Assembly: GCA_017461285.1 (NCBI GenBank)
Contig: JAFTYS010000102.1
Location: forward strand, 1 to 20,628
DNA from: Bacteroidales bacterium
GTDB lineage: Bacteria; Bacteroidota; Bacteroidia; Bacteroidales; UBA932
DNA: 20,628 nt
Direction: 5' to 3'
Part shown: piece by piece, positions 1 to 7,606 of the stretch
How the letters are laid out: each line of letters opens with the position of its first letter
Numbering within the stretch: the first letter of the stretch is position 1
Translations under genes and position numbers: made by a program
The notes under the pieces: generated by a model
Told to the model about the DNA's origin: nothing
Database searches by the model: none
Seen by the model: only the letters and a program-made list of their open reading frames with translations

Positions 1-7
1 TATTGAA

Positions 8-15
8 TATCTTTG
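8..15 (+). promoter_or_regulatory. Candidate Bacteroidetes -7 promoter element upstream of the first gene
   Basis: TATCTTTG matches the Bacteroidetes sigma-ABfr -7 consensus TAnnTTTG exactly. Transcription would begin around position 21-23, just before the ATG codons at 31, 34 and 46. The -33 element would lie outside the window and cannot be checked. If real, the lipoprotein gene that follows is the first gene of its transcript. Confidence 0.5.
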
Positions 16-30
16 CAAAAAGATGCTCTC

Positions 31-1074
31 ATGATGAGACCAAACATGTTTTTTCGTATACTGCCGTTATTGATTCTGCTTGCTTCCTGCGGGCAGGATG
101 AACCTGATTATCGCCTGATGTGGCAGCATGCCCATCATATTGACGATGCACGGATGACGAGCCTGTACGGTGAGCCGCGGGATGACATGAACAGTATCTT
201 CGGAGCGATACTGGAAGCTGTAGATGGCAATTGGGACAAGGTCGCTGATCTGACCGCCGGTTCGCGTACATCAGAGCTTTTCGCTTATTATCATAACCTT
301 GCCATGGCGATGGAAGGCCATCTTGCAGACAGCCTCATGTATTATTATCAGCCTTTTGAAAGAGGACTCTTTCTACCTGTAGGAGAGACTTCCGGCCAGT
401 TGAGGATTGCGGCATCGTCTGAAGTCTGGTTCCGTCTGGGCGAAATGACCATGGCGGAGCATAGCGCCATGCTTGCTCAGATCTTTTCCCCGGAGCATTT
501 CGGAGTGCCTTACCTTAAGCGTCTGGCAGAGATCAATATGGTAAACGGCCAGGATGAAGCCGCGAGGAAGTACCTTCGTCTGCTTTCAAAGGAGGAGGGA
601 TGTGAAGAATGGGTCTCAGACAGGCTGCCGGGCCGGGAATCAAAAGCTGTGAAGGACTGTGTGGACGGCCTGAGACGCCTTGCGCCCAAGACCGATATGG
701 TGCACAACCCTTCCGATTACAGAGGTGTCCTTAAGAATCTCCTTGCGTCCAATCCTGACAACGCTCTTGCAAGACAGTACCTTCTCTGCCTTGATATCGT
801 AATAAAGGACCTTGAACACTTCATCGAAGACTACGACCCGTCGCGGGACAGGTCGCGCCTATATGACGAGGCTGTGCTGATCTTCCTGGCGCAGCGTAAT
901 GCCATTACTCCTCAGAATCTGGCCCATTTTGCCATTCCGCAGGAGGTGCTTCAGGATTTTTCAGATTATAATGACATGGTAAACTTCAACCAGGGGGCGA
1001 TGGAGCCTATGCAGAAGAAATACGGCAAGACCTACTGGTTCTTCTATCAATATGCTAAAAGGAACGTTAAATAA
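31..1074 (+). CDS. Lipoprotein with a helical-repeat domain, homologous to the C-terminal half of the DUF6057-like protein at 9140
   Basis: Exact function unknown. The N-terminus has a short basic region, a hydrophobic stretch and a lipobox (LLASC, lipidated Cys at residue 20), so the mature protein should be an envelope lipoprotein. The rest is alpha-helix rich and looks TPR-like. Blocks such as SSEVWFRLGEM and GQDEAARKYLRLLSKE align by eye with SSEVFWRLGMI and GRYDVAEKYLDILSNS in the membrane protein encoded at 9140-10612. The two therefore share a soluble domain, but this copy lacks the membrane half. A TGA at 4-6 closes the frame upstream, so the gene is not cut by the window edge. ATG codons at 31, 34 and 46 are all possible; 31 gives a signal peptide of normal length, while 46 gives a longer leader after the promoter-like element at 8-15. 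The 3' end overlaps the next gene by 23 nt, which implies translational coupling. Confidence 0.75.
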   Translation: MMRPNMFFRILPLLILLASCGQDEPDYRLMWQHAHHIDDARMTSLYGEPRDDMNSIFGAILEAVDGNWDKVADLTAGSRTSELFAYYHNLAMAMEGHLADSLMYYYQPFERGLFLPVGETSGQLRIAASSEVWFRLGEMTMAEHSAMLAQIFSPEHFGVPYLKRLAEINMVNGQDEAARKYLRLLSKEEGCEEWVSDRLPGRESKAVKDCVDGLRRLAPKTDMVHNPSDYRGVLKNLLASNPDNALARQYLLCLDIVIKDLEHFIEDYDPSRDRSRLYDEAVLIFLAQRNAITPQNLAHFAIPQEVLQDFSDYNDMVNFNQGAMEPMQKKYGKTYWFFYQYAKRNVK

Positions 1075-2497
1075 GATAGCGGCAGCAGCGCTCATGCTTT
1101 CCGTCTTCTCTGCCTGCGGCAGTAGGAAGACGGAAGTCGCCGTATATACCGATTCGCCCATATATCCTGATTATATGGGGGTGACAATCCCGTCAAATAT
1201 AGCCCCTCTCAATTTCCACTATACATCAGAGGATATAAAGAATGCCCTGACGACCGTGAGGTACAAGGAAACGGTCCACACGTTCAAGGGCAGGGAAGTG
1301 GTCTGGAAAATGGATCAGTGGAAGTCCCTCCTTGCCTCTGCAGAGTCTGATACGCTCCGCTTCTCTGCGGAAATCAGAATGAAGGGCGGAAGAAGTGAGA
1401 ATCTGGAATGGGACGTCTATGTCTCTCCCGACAGGATCGACCCTTACCTTTCATACAGGCTCATCGAACCGGGATATGAAGTCTGGCATGAAGTCGAGAT
1501 CCGCGAGAGGTGCGTGGAGAATTTCGACGAACGTGTGCTCTCTGACTGGAAGCATACCGGTAACTCATGCATGAACTGCCACATCCACAGCCAGGCGCGT
1601 GCAGATCTTTCAATGTTATATGTAAGAGGTAAGAACGGCGGTGCCTTCCTGAACAGGAACGGTGAGCTTCGCAAGCTTTCCCTAAAGGCGGAGAACATGG
1701 TTTCCGGCACCGTTTACGGCGAGATCCACCCTTCGGGAAGATATGGAGTCTTCTCGTCCAATATCATAATCCCGGGATTTCATACCCAGGGAAGCAGAAG
1801 ACTGGAGGTGTATGATACAGAATCTGACCTTGCAATCGCCGACTTTGACAGGAACGAGATGATCGTTCCTCAGCCTTTGTCGCGCAAGGATGTGCTGGAG
1901 ACCTTCCCTGTCTTCTCTGCGGACGGAAAGAGCATATATTACTGCGCTGCCGATACGTTGCCTCTGCCGCGCGATATAGAGAAACTGCGTTATTCCCTGA
2001 TGAAGGTCAGCTTTGATGAGACGACGGGTATGACGGGAAGCAGGCCTGAAGTGGTCTGGGATGCTGAAGAGCATGGAGGAAGCGTATGTCATCCGAAATG
2101 CTCGCCTGACGGCAAGTGGATAATGTATACTGTTGCTGACTACGGCACTTTCCCTATCTGGCACACCGAGTGTCAGCTCGAAATGATGAACCTGCATACC
2201 GGCGAGATCATAAATATGGATGCTGCCAATTCCGACCGCTCCGACACATACCACAGCTGGTCATCCGACAGCCGCTGGTTCGTCTTCGCAAGCAAGAGGG
2301 GAGACGGCAAGTACGGCAGGCCGTATTTCTGTCATGTCGATGATGACGGCAGGCTTACCAAGCCTTTCGTGCTTCCTCAGGAAGATCCGTGGCTTTACGA
2401 AAACAGCCTCCGCTCTTTCAATATTCCGGACCTTTCGGACGGTCCTGTTCACTTCGATGCCGAGACAATCGGACGTATGGTAATGGAGGCGAAATAA
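1052..2497 (+). CDS. Lipoprotein with CxxCH motif and TolB/PD40-type beta-propeller (upstream paralog)
   Basis: 481 residues. A signal peptide ends in a lipobox (FSAC, Cys22). The mature N-terminus carries PDYMGVTIPSNIAPLNF, nearly the same as in the paralog at 10563. A single c-type heme-binding motif CMNCH lies at residues 173-177. It is followed by at least four propeller-like strands: HPSGRYGVF near 226, FSADGKSIYY near 286, SPDGKWIMYT near 350 and WSSDSRWFVFASKRGD near 403. These are PD40/WD40-like repeats of the TolB type. Heme attachment is inferred from the motif and its conservation in the paralog and is not proven. The start overlaps the preceding gene by 23 nt, so the pair is probably co-translated and may act as a complex. 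A role as a redox or sensory accessory protein of the PUL is speculative. It is not a glycosidase by any motif I can see. Confidence 0.8.
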   Translation: MLKGTLNKIAAAALMLSVFSACGSRKTEVAVYTDSPIYPDYMGVTIPSNIAPLNFHYTSEDIKNALTTVRYKETVHTFKGREVVWKMDQWKSLLASAESDTLRFSAEIRMKGGRSENLEWDVYVSPDRIDPYLSYRLIEPGYEVWHEVEIRERCVENFDERVLSDWKHTGNSCMNCHIHSQARADLSMLYVRGKNGGAFLNRNGELRKLSLKAENMVSGTVYGEIHPSGRYGVFSSNIIIPGFHTQGSRRLEVYDTESDLAIADFDRNEMIVPQPLSRKDVLETFPVFSADGKSIYYCAADTLPLPRDIEKLRYSLMKVSFDETTGMTGSRPEVVWDAEEHGGSVCHPKCSPDGKWIMYTVADYGTFPIWHTECQLEMMNLHTGEIINMDAANSDRSDTYHSWSSDSRWFVFASKRGDGKYGRPYFCHVDDDGRLTKPFVLPQEDPWLYENSLRSFNIPDLSDGPVHFDAETIGRMVMEAK

Positions 2498-2531
2498 TTC
2501 ATTTTTTTATTCTTTTTACGGATTTTAATAT

Positions 2532-2539
2532 TAATTTTG
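2532..2539 (+). promoter_or_regulatory. Candidate -7 element for the susC-susD operon
   Basis: TAATTTTG fits the TAnnTTTG consensus. It lies in the AT-rich 156-bp gap (2498-2653) between the propeller lipoprotein gene and the susC-like gene. No clean TTTG -33 element sits at the usual distance, only T-rich sequence. Transcription starting near 2546 would give a leader of about 108 nt. Confidence 0.45.
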
Positions 2540-2549
2540 TAACTTGTTT

Positions 2550-2563
2550 TACTATGCATAGTA
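2550..2563. repeat. 14-bp perfect palindrome just after the putative susC transcription start
   Basis: TACTATGCATAGTA reads the same on both strands. It begins about 10 bp downstream of the -7-like element at 2532-2539, near the predicted +1. It could be an operator half-site pair, a short RNA hairpin at the 5' end of the transcript, or chance. No hairpin-plus-T-tract terminator is visible in the gap, so the upstream gene may read through. Confidence 0.45.
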
Positions 2564-2620
2564 GGGCAGGAACCACGTTAATTGACTGTGTTAGACAAGA
2601 TTAAGATAAACATCTTTATA

Positions 2621-2654
2621 ACCATTACTATTAATTATTAACCATTAACCATTA
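2621..2654 (+). repeat. ACCATTA repeats in the susC translation start region
   Basis: The heptamer ACCATTA occurs at 2621, 2641 and 2648. The last copy ends on the A of the susC ATG. The stretch is otherwise AT-rich, with TTAATTATTA between copies. It contains no Shine-Dalgarno motif. Unstructured A/T-rich leaders are typical for highly translated Bacteroidetes genes, so this probably aids ribosome access rather than marking a protein-binding array. Confidence 0.4.
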
Positions 2655-5600
2655 TGAAAAGTAAATTGTTTACTTCTCTCATGCTGATTTTCGCATGCGT
2701 TACCATGATGGCTCAGTCACCTAAGAAGGTAACTGGTACCGTCACAGATAATGCAGGACAGTCAGTAATCGCGGCTTCGGTCGTGGAGCAGGGAAACGCC
2801 AGCAATGGTGTCGTTACCGATCTTGATGGAAAGTTCGAGCTTTCAGTTCCTGCAGGAGCGAAACTCGTCGTTTCTTCAATCGGTTATGCAACAAAGGTGG
2901 TTGAAGTCGGCAATCAGACCGTACTTTCAATCGTCCTGGACGAGGACGCACAACTTCTCGAGGAGACTGTAGTCGTAGGTTACGGTACTCAGAAGAAGAA
3001 ACTCGTTACAGGATCTACCGTTCAGGTAAAGGGTGACGACCTTGTGAAGCTGAACACTACCAGCGCTCTCGGAGCAATGCAGGCTTCGACTCCTGGTATG
3101 CAGATCACATCATCATCAGGACAGCCTGGTGAGGGATTCAAGGTCTCTATCCGTGGTATGGGTACCATCGGTTCTTACCAGCCTCTTTACGTTATCGACG
3201 GAGTTGCAGGTGGTGACATCAACGCTCTCAACCCTTCTGACATCGAGAGCATCGACGTCCTCAAGGATGCTGCATCCTGCGCCATCTACGGTGCACGTGG
3301 TGCTAACGGTGTTGTCCTCGTGACCACAAAGCAGGCCAAGGCCGGCAAGTACACTGTCACTTACGACGGTTTCTACGGTGTGCAGAATGTTCAGAGAATG
3401 CCTGAAATGCTCAATGCAAAGCAGTACATGGACGTTCAGAACATGCTTACCGTGAATGCAGGCGGTCTTCCTATCGACTGGGCTAACATCCTTGATACCG
3501 AACTCTATAACAGCATCATGGACGGAAGCTTCACAGGAACAAACTGGCTTGACGCCATCCGCAACGAGAATGCCCCTTATTCAAATCACGCTGTGAACAT
3601 CGTCGGCGGTTCTGACAGGACCAAGATGTCAATGGGTATTTCGAACACTTCTCAGGAAGGTATCTTCGGATATCCTGTACAGTCAAAGTACAACCGTACT
3701 ACAGTTCGTATCAACTCTGACCACGTGATTCTCCGCAAGGGCGCCCTCGACGTCATCACTTTCGGACAGAACATGACCTACACATACAGCACCAAGGGCG
3801 GTATCGGTATCGGAAACCACTATTGGAACGATATCTTCAACATGCTCGTTGCTAACCCAATCCTCCCTATGTATGATGATAACGGTCAGTACACTGATTT
3901 CGATAATATCGAAAAGACAGGTCTCTGGGGAGTCGATCCATATGTGACCAACCCTATCGTTGCAATGACAAGGTCTTCAAGAGGTAACAACAAGAGCCAG
4001 AACCACGCTCTCAACCTCTCGGCAAACATCCGCATCCAGCCTATCAAGGACCTCGTGTTCCGCAGCCAGGTGAACTACAGGATGTCTGCAAGCACATATC
4101 GCCAGTACGGTATGACCTACCACTCAAGCCAGTATGACAAGAGTGAGACAGACAGCGTGTCTCAGAGCGCATCTGCAGGCTGGAACTGGTCATGGGAGAA
4201 CACTTTGAACTACAAGTTCAACCTTGGTGAGAAGAATCACTTCGACGCACTCGTAGGTTCAACCCTCGAGCACTCAGGCTTCGGCGAGAGCGTAAATGCA
4301 GCTCGTGCTGACGGTGCATGGAAGGATGACTATCTCCACGCATATGTAGGTAACATGATCGGTACAATCGACCCTGCAAGCATCGGTGGCGGTACTTGGG
4401 GCGATTCAGGTCTTGCTTCATTCTTCGGCCGTATCAACTACGACTACGATGAGAAGTACATGCTCTCAGCTATCGTACGTGCAGACGGTTCATCAAACTT
4501 CGCACCTGGTCATCGTTGGGGTGTATTCCCTTCAGTAGCAGCAGGTTGGGTTGTTTCTAGCGAGCCTTGGATGGAAGGAACAAAGAACGTTCTCGATTAC
4601 TTGAAGCTCCGCGCATCATGGGGACAGAACGGTAACTGTTCAGTATCTAACTTCCAGTATCTTGCAACAGTGGCTATCGGCCCTGAGAACGGTGGTTATG
4701 CATTCGGTCACGGACCGCTCGAGCAGTGGCAGACCGGTTCATACGCTGACAAACTTGCAAATGCTGACATCTCTTGGGAGACTTCAGAGCAGATCGACCT
4801 CGGTTTCGATGCACGCTTCCTCCAGAACAGACTCCACATGACATTCGACTGGTATCAGAAGAATACTAAGGACTGGCTGGTGAACGCTCCTATCATGGGA
4901 CACTTCGGAACAGGTGCTCCTTATATCAATGGTGGTGACGTGCGCAACTCAGGTGTCGAGCTCTCTCTCAACTGGAGCGACGCAATCAACAAGGACTTCT
5001 CTTACTCAGTAGGAGTAAACGGTTCTTACAACAAGAACGTGATCACCCGTATCGCAAACGACGAAGGAATCATGCATGGTCCTGGTTCAGTAGTTCAGGG
5101 TATCGATGAGATCTACCGTGCACAGGTAGGTTACCCTATCGGTTACTTCTGGGCATACAAGACCGACGGAGTATTCCAGAATCAGGCGGAGATCGACGAG
5201 TGGGTTGCAGCAGGCAAGCCGACTATGGGTAGCCCTGCACAGCCTGGTGACCTCAAGTTCGTAGACTACAACGGTGACGGTGTTCTCGACGCAACTGACA
5301 AGACTATGGTCGGTGACCCTAACCCTGACTTCATCCTCGGTCTCAACCTGAGCTTCTATCTCTATGGTTTCGACTTCGCGATGAGCGGTTACGGCAACTT
5401 CGGACAGCAGGTATTCCGCGCATACAGAAGATATTCAGACTCACAGTGGAACAACTACACAACCGAGATCTTCAACTACTGGCATGGTGAAGGTACTTCA
5501 AACAAGTATCCACGCATCGTACCTGGTACAAACTACAACTACATGCAGAACTCTGACCTCTTCGTAGAGGACGCAGACTTCTTCAGAATCCAGACTATCA

Positions 5601-5821
5601 GCCTCGGATACGACTTCAACAGACTTTGGAAGAACTCTCCATTCGGACAGCTCCGCCTCTATGTTCAGGCGAACAATCCTTTCGTGATCACCAAGTATAA
5701 GGGTATGGACCCTGAAGTTGGTTCAGACGGCGGTTCAGGAAACGATTGGGCGAAGGGTCTCGACCTCGGATACTATCCACAGGCTCGCGCTATGATTCTT
5801 GGTGTTAACCTCAAATTCTAA
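2654..5821 (+). CDS. SusC/RagA-family TonB-dependent outer-membrane oligosaccharide transporter
   Basis: 1055 residues, the usual SusC length. The protein imports glycan fragments across the outer membrane using TonB energy and works as a complex with the SusD-like lipoprotein encoded 14 nt downstream. Visible parts: signal peptide (residues 1 to about 21, ending MMAQ); a carboxypeptidase-regulatory-like beta-sandwich (about 24-98); a TonB-box-like segment EETVVVGYGTQKKK (about 103-116); the SusC plug signature with SIRGMG at 165, YVIDG near 179 and DVLKDAASCAIYGARGANG (201-219); then a long beta-barrel ending in an aromatic C-terminus (VNLKF). There is no extra STN domain before the carboxypeptidase-like domain, so regulation through an anti-sigma/ECF pair is unlikely. 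Codon use is strongly biased to AAC, TTC, GAC and CGT/CGC, consistent with high expression. The substrate is not readable from SusC itself; xyloglucan oligosaccharides are suggested by the enzymes downstream. Confidence 0.96.
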   Translation: MKSKLFTSLMLIFACVTMMAQSPKKVTGTVTDNAGQSVIAASVVEQGNASNGVVTDLDGKFELSVPAGAKLVVSSIGYATKVVEVGNQTVLSIVLDEDAQLLEETVVVGYGTQKKKLVTGSTVQVKGDDLVKLNTTSALGAMQASTPGMQITSSSGQPGEGFKVSIRGMGTIGSYQPLYVIDGVAGGDINALNPSDIESIDVLKDAASCAIYGARGANGVVLVTTKQAKAGKYTVTYDGFYGVQNVQRMPEMLNAKQYMDVQNMLTVNAGGLPIDWANILDTELYNSIMDGSFTGTNWLDAIRNENAPYSNHAVNIVGGSDRTKMSMGISNTSQEGIFGYPVQSKYNRTTVRINSDHVILRKGALDVITFGQNMTYTYSTKGGIGIGNHYWNDIFNMLVANPILPMYDDNGQYTDFDNIEKTGLWGVDPYVTNPIVAMTRSSRGNNKSQNHALNLSANIRIQPIKDLVFRSQVNYRMSASTYRQYGMTYHSSQYDKSETDSVSQSASAGWNWSWENTLNYKFNLGEKNHFDALVGSTLEHSGFGESVNAARADGAWKDDYLHAYVGNMIGTIDPASIGGGTWGDSGLASFFGRINYDYDEKYMLSAIVRADGSSNFAPGHRWGVFPSVAAGWVVSSEPWMEGTKNVLDYLKLRASWGQNGNCSVSNFQYLATVAIGPENGGYAFGHGPLEQWQTGSYADKLANADISWETSEQIDLGFDARFLQNRLHMTFDWYQKNTKDWLVNAPIMGHFGTGAPYINGGDVRNSGVELSLNWSDAINKDFSYSVGVNGSYNKNVITRIANDEGIMHGPGSVVQGIDEIYRAQVGYPIGYFWAYKTDGVFQNQAEIDEWVAAGKPTMGSPAQPGDLKFVDYNGDGVLDATDKTMVGDPNPDFILGLNLSFYLYGFDFAMSGYGNFGQQVFRAYRRYSDSQWNNYTTEIFNYWHGEGTSNKYPRIVPGTNYNYMQNSDLFVEDADFFRIQTISLGYDFNRLWKNSPFGQLRLYVQANNPFVITKYKGMDPEVGSDGGSGNDWAKGLDLGYYPQARAMILGVNLKF

Positions 5822-5835
5822 TTTTAGTGACTGAT

Positions 5836-7593
5836 ATGAAAAAGATATTATATTTCGCAGCAGTCGCTGTATGTGCTTCGCTCGTTTCATGCGAGAGTTT
5901 CCTCGATACAACCAACTACTGGTCAAAGACAACTGAAGACTTCCCTGCAAACCAGGCGGATGCAGAGCAGATTCTTACAGGTATCTACAATAACCTTAAC
6001 GTGTCTATCGGAAACAATGTGCACCAGAACCACTTCCTGTGGTCACTGGCAGCGTCTGATGACTGCCTTGGCGGTGGTGGAGCCAACGACCAGGCTATGC
6101 AGGCTCATGACCTTCTGCTCAACTTCGGCGCAAACATGTATGAAGGTTTCTACAAGGACCGTTATACAGGTATCGCACGCGCTAACGTAGCAATCGAGAC
6201 TTTCGAGAACTGCGGTCTTGATGACGCTACCCTCAACCAGTACCTCGGTGAGGCTTACTTCCTCCGCGCATGGTACTACTATGAACTCGCTTCAATGTTC
6301 GGTAACATCCCTTGCCCTGTGACGTCAAGCGCAGACGCAACTCAGCCGCAGATCAGCGGTGAGGCTCTCTGGGGACAGATCCTCCAGGATGCGAAGACCG
6401 CTGCCGACATCATGCCTTCTACCATTGCAGACCGTGGAAACGGCCACGTCGACAAGTATTGTGCTGAGGCTCTCCTCGGTCGTGCATACCTCTTCTATTC
6501 AGGTTTCTATGGTGATGAGGAAGTTTCTCTTCCAAACGGCGAGACCCTTACAAAGGCTGACGTTCAGGCTGCAATTACTGACTGCGTTCAGAACTCTGGC
6601 TACAGCCTCGTTCCTGACTATCACAACCTTTGGGCTTACACCAACAGGATTTCAGTTGAGGACGAACTTTCTCCATACAGCGGTAAGGGCTATGAGTATG
6701 TGAACAATGACAAGGGAGTCAACCCTGAGGCAATGTTCATAATCAAGTTCAACACTCAGCCGTCATGGGGCACTACCATCGGTTATTCAAACCAGACAGC
6801 TCTCTTCATGGGTGTCCGCGGTCAGGCTAACGATGCAGACCACTTCCCATTCGGAACAGGCTGGGGTATGTGTCCGGTAAATCCAAGCCTCGTGGCTGAC
6901 TGGAAGGCAACCGAGCCAGGTGACCCACGTCTTGAGGCTTCGATCATTGCTGTTGACAACGCAAAATGGAAATACTCTTTCGGTGGTGACTCAAACATTC
7001 AGGAGACAGGTTACTATCAGACCAAGTGCATGCCTGTCATCGGACGTAAGAGCGACGGTTCTGGCTTCTGGAAGTCATACGTCAACGAAATGTATCCAGG
7101 CCTTATCTGGTCAGAGGGTAATGAGGACAACTTCCAGCTCAACCTCATCGACGATATGGTGATGATCCGTTTTGCTGAGGTTCTCCTTATGGACGCCGAG
7201 CTCAATAACAACCAGGCAAGCTTCGATGCAGTGCGTGCTCGTGCTGGTCTTCCATCAAAGCCTATCAACGAAGAGAACATCCGCAACGAGCGCCGTTGGG
7301 AGCTCGCATTCGAGGGTGTGCGTTATGGTGACATGCGTCGTTATGGCGAGTCTTATGCTGTTGCAGCTCTCGACAAGCAGGAAGGTGTAGCTTGCTACAA
7401 TTCAGGAGTTAAGGGCGACAACCATGCTTCTCAGTTCAACGGCGGCTACGGCAACCGTTACGCCAAGACCAAGGGCTTCGTTCCGCTTCCTAATGCACAG
7501 ATCTCTCTCTCTGCTTCTGCAGGCGAGCAGTACAAGTATCAGCAGAACGAAGGCTGGGGCTCACAGGATTCAGAATTTGCAGGATGGCAATAA
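5836..7593 (+). CDS. SusD/RagB-family glycan-binding outer-membrane lipoprotein
   Basis: 585 residues from the ATG at 5836. This start gives a clean lipoprotein signal peptide (MKKILYFAAVAVCASLVSC, Cys19). A GTG at 5827 would only add three residues. The protein forms the lid over the SusC barrel and captures oligosaccharides at the cell surface. Family features seen: the N-terminal ESFLDTT segment, helical TPR-like stretches such as AYFLRAWYYYELASMFGNIPC and AEALLGRAYLFYSGF, the RNERRWELAFEGVRYGDMRRYG block typical of the SusD C-terminal half, and the final PLPNAQISLS plus YQQNEGWG ending. Aromatic residues that would contact glycan cannot be assigned without a structure. It sits between the SusC-like and SusE-position genes and shares their expression-biased codon use. 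Confidence 0.96.
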   Translation: MKKILYFAAVAVCASLVSCESFLDTTNYWSKTTEDFPANQADAEQILTGIYNNLNVSIGNNVHQNHFLWSLAASDDCLGGGGANDQAMQAHDLLLNFGANMYEGFYKDRYTGIARANVAIETFENCGLDDATLNQYLGEAYFLRAWYYYELASMFGNIPCPVTSSADATQPQISGEALWGQILQDAKTAADIMPSTIADRGNGHVDKYCAEALLGRAYLFYSGFYGDEEVSLPNGETLTKADVQAAITDCVQNSGYSLVPDYHNLWAYTNRISVEDELSPYSGKGYEYVNNDKGVNPEAMFIIKFNTQPSWGTTIGYSNQTALFMGVRGQANDADHFPFGTGWGMCPVNPSLVADWKATEPGDPRLEASIIAVDNAKWKYSFGGDSNIQETGYYQTKCMPVIGRKSDGSGFWKSYVNEMYPGLIWSEGNEDNFQLNLIDDMVMIRFAEVLLMDAELNNNQASFDAVRARAGLPSKPINEENIRNERRWELAFEGVRYGDMRRYGESYAVAALDKQEGVACYNSGVKGDNHASQFNGGYGNRYAKTKGFVPLPNAQISLSASAGEQYKYQQNEGWGSQDSEFAGWQ

Positions 7594-7606
7594 AATTTGA
7601 TTGAAC

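Noticed and set aside
2078..2110. Possible second heme site in the upstream propeller protein (CHPKC segment)
   Set aside because: The order is C-H-P-K-C, not CxxCH, and the downstream paralog has no cysteines at the matching place.
2498..2653. Riboswitch or small RNA in the susC leader
   Set aside because: Apart from the short palindrome and A/T-rich repeats there is no extended pairing that resembles a known riboswitch class.
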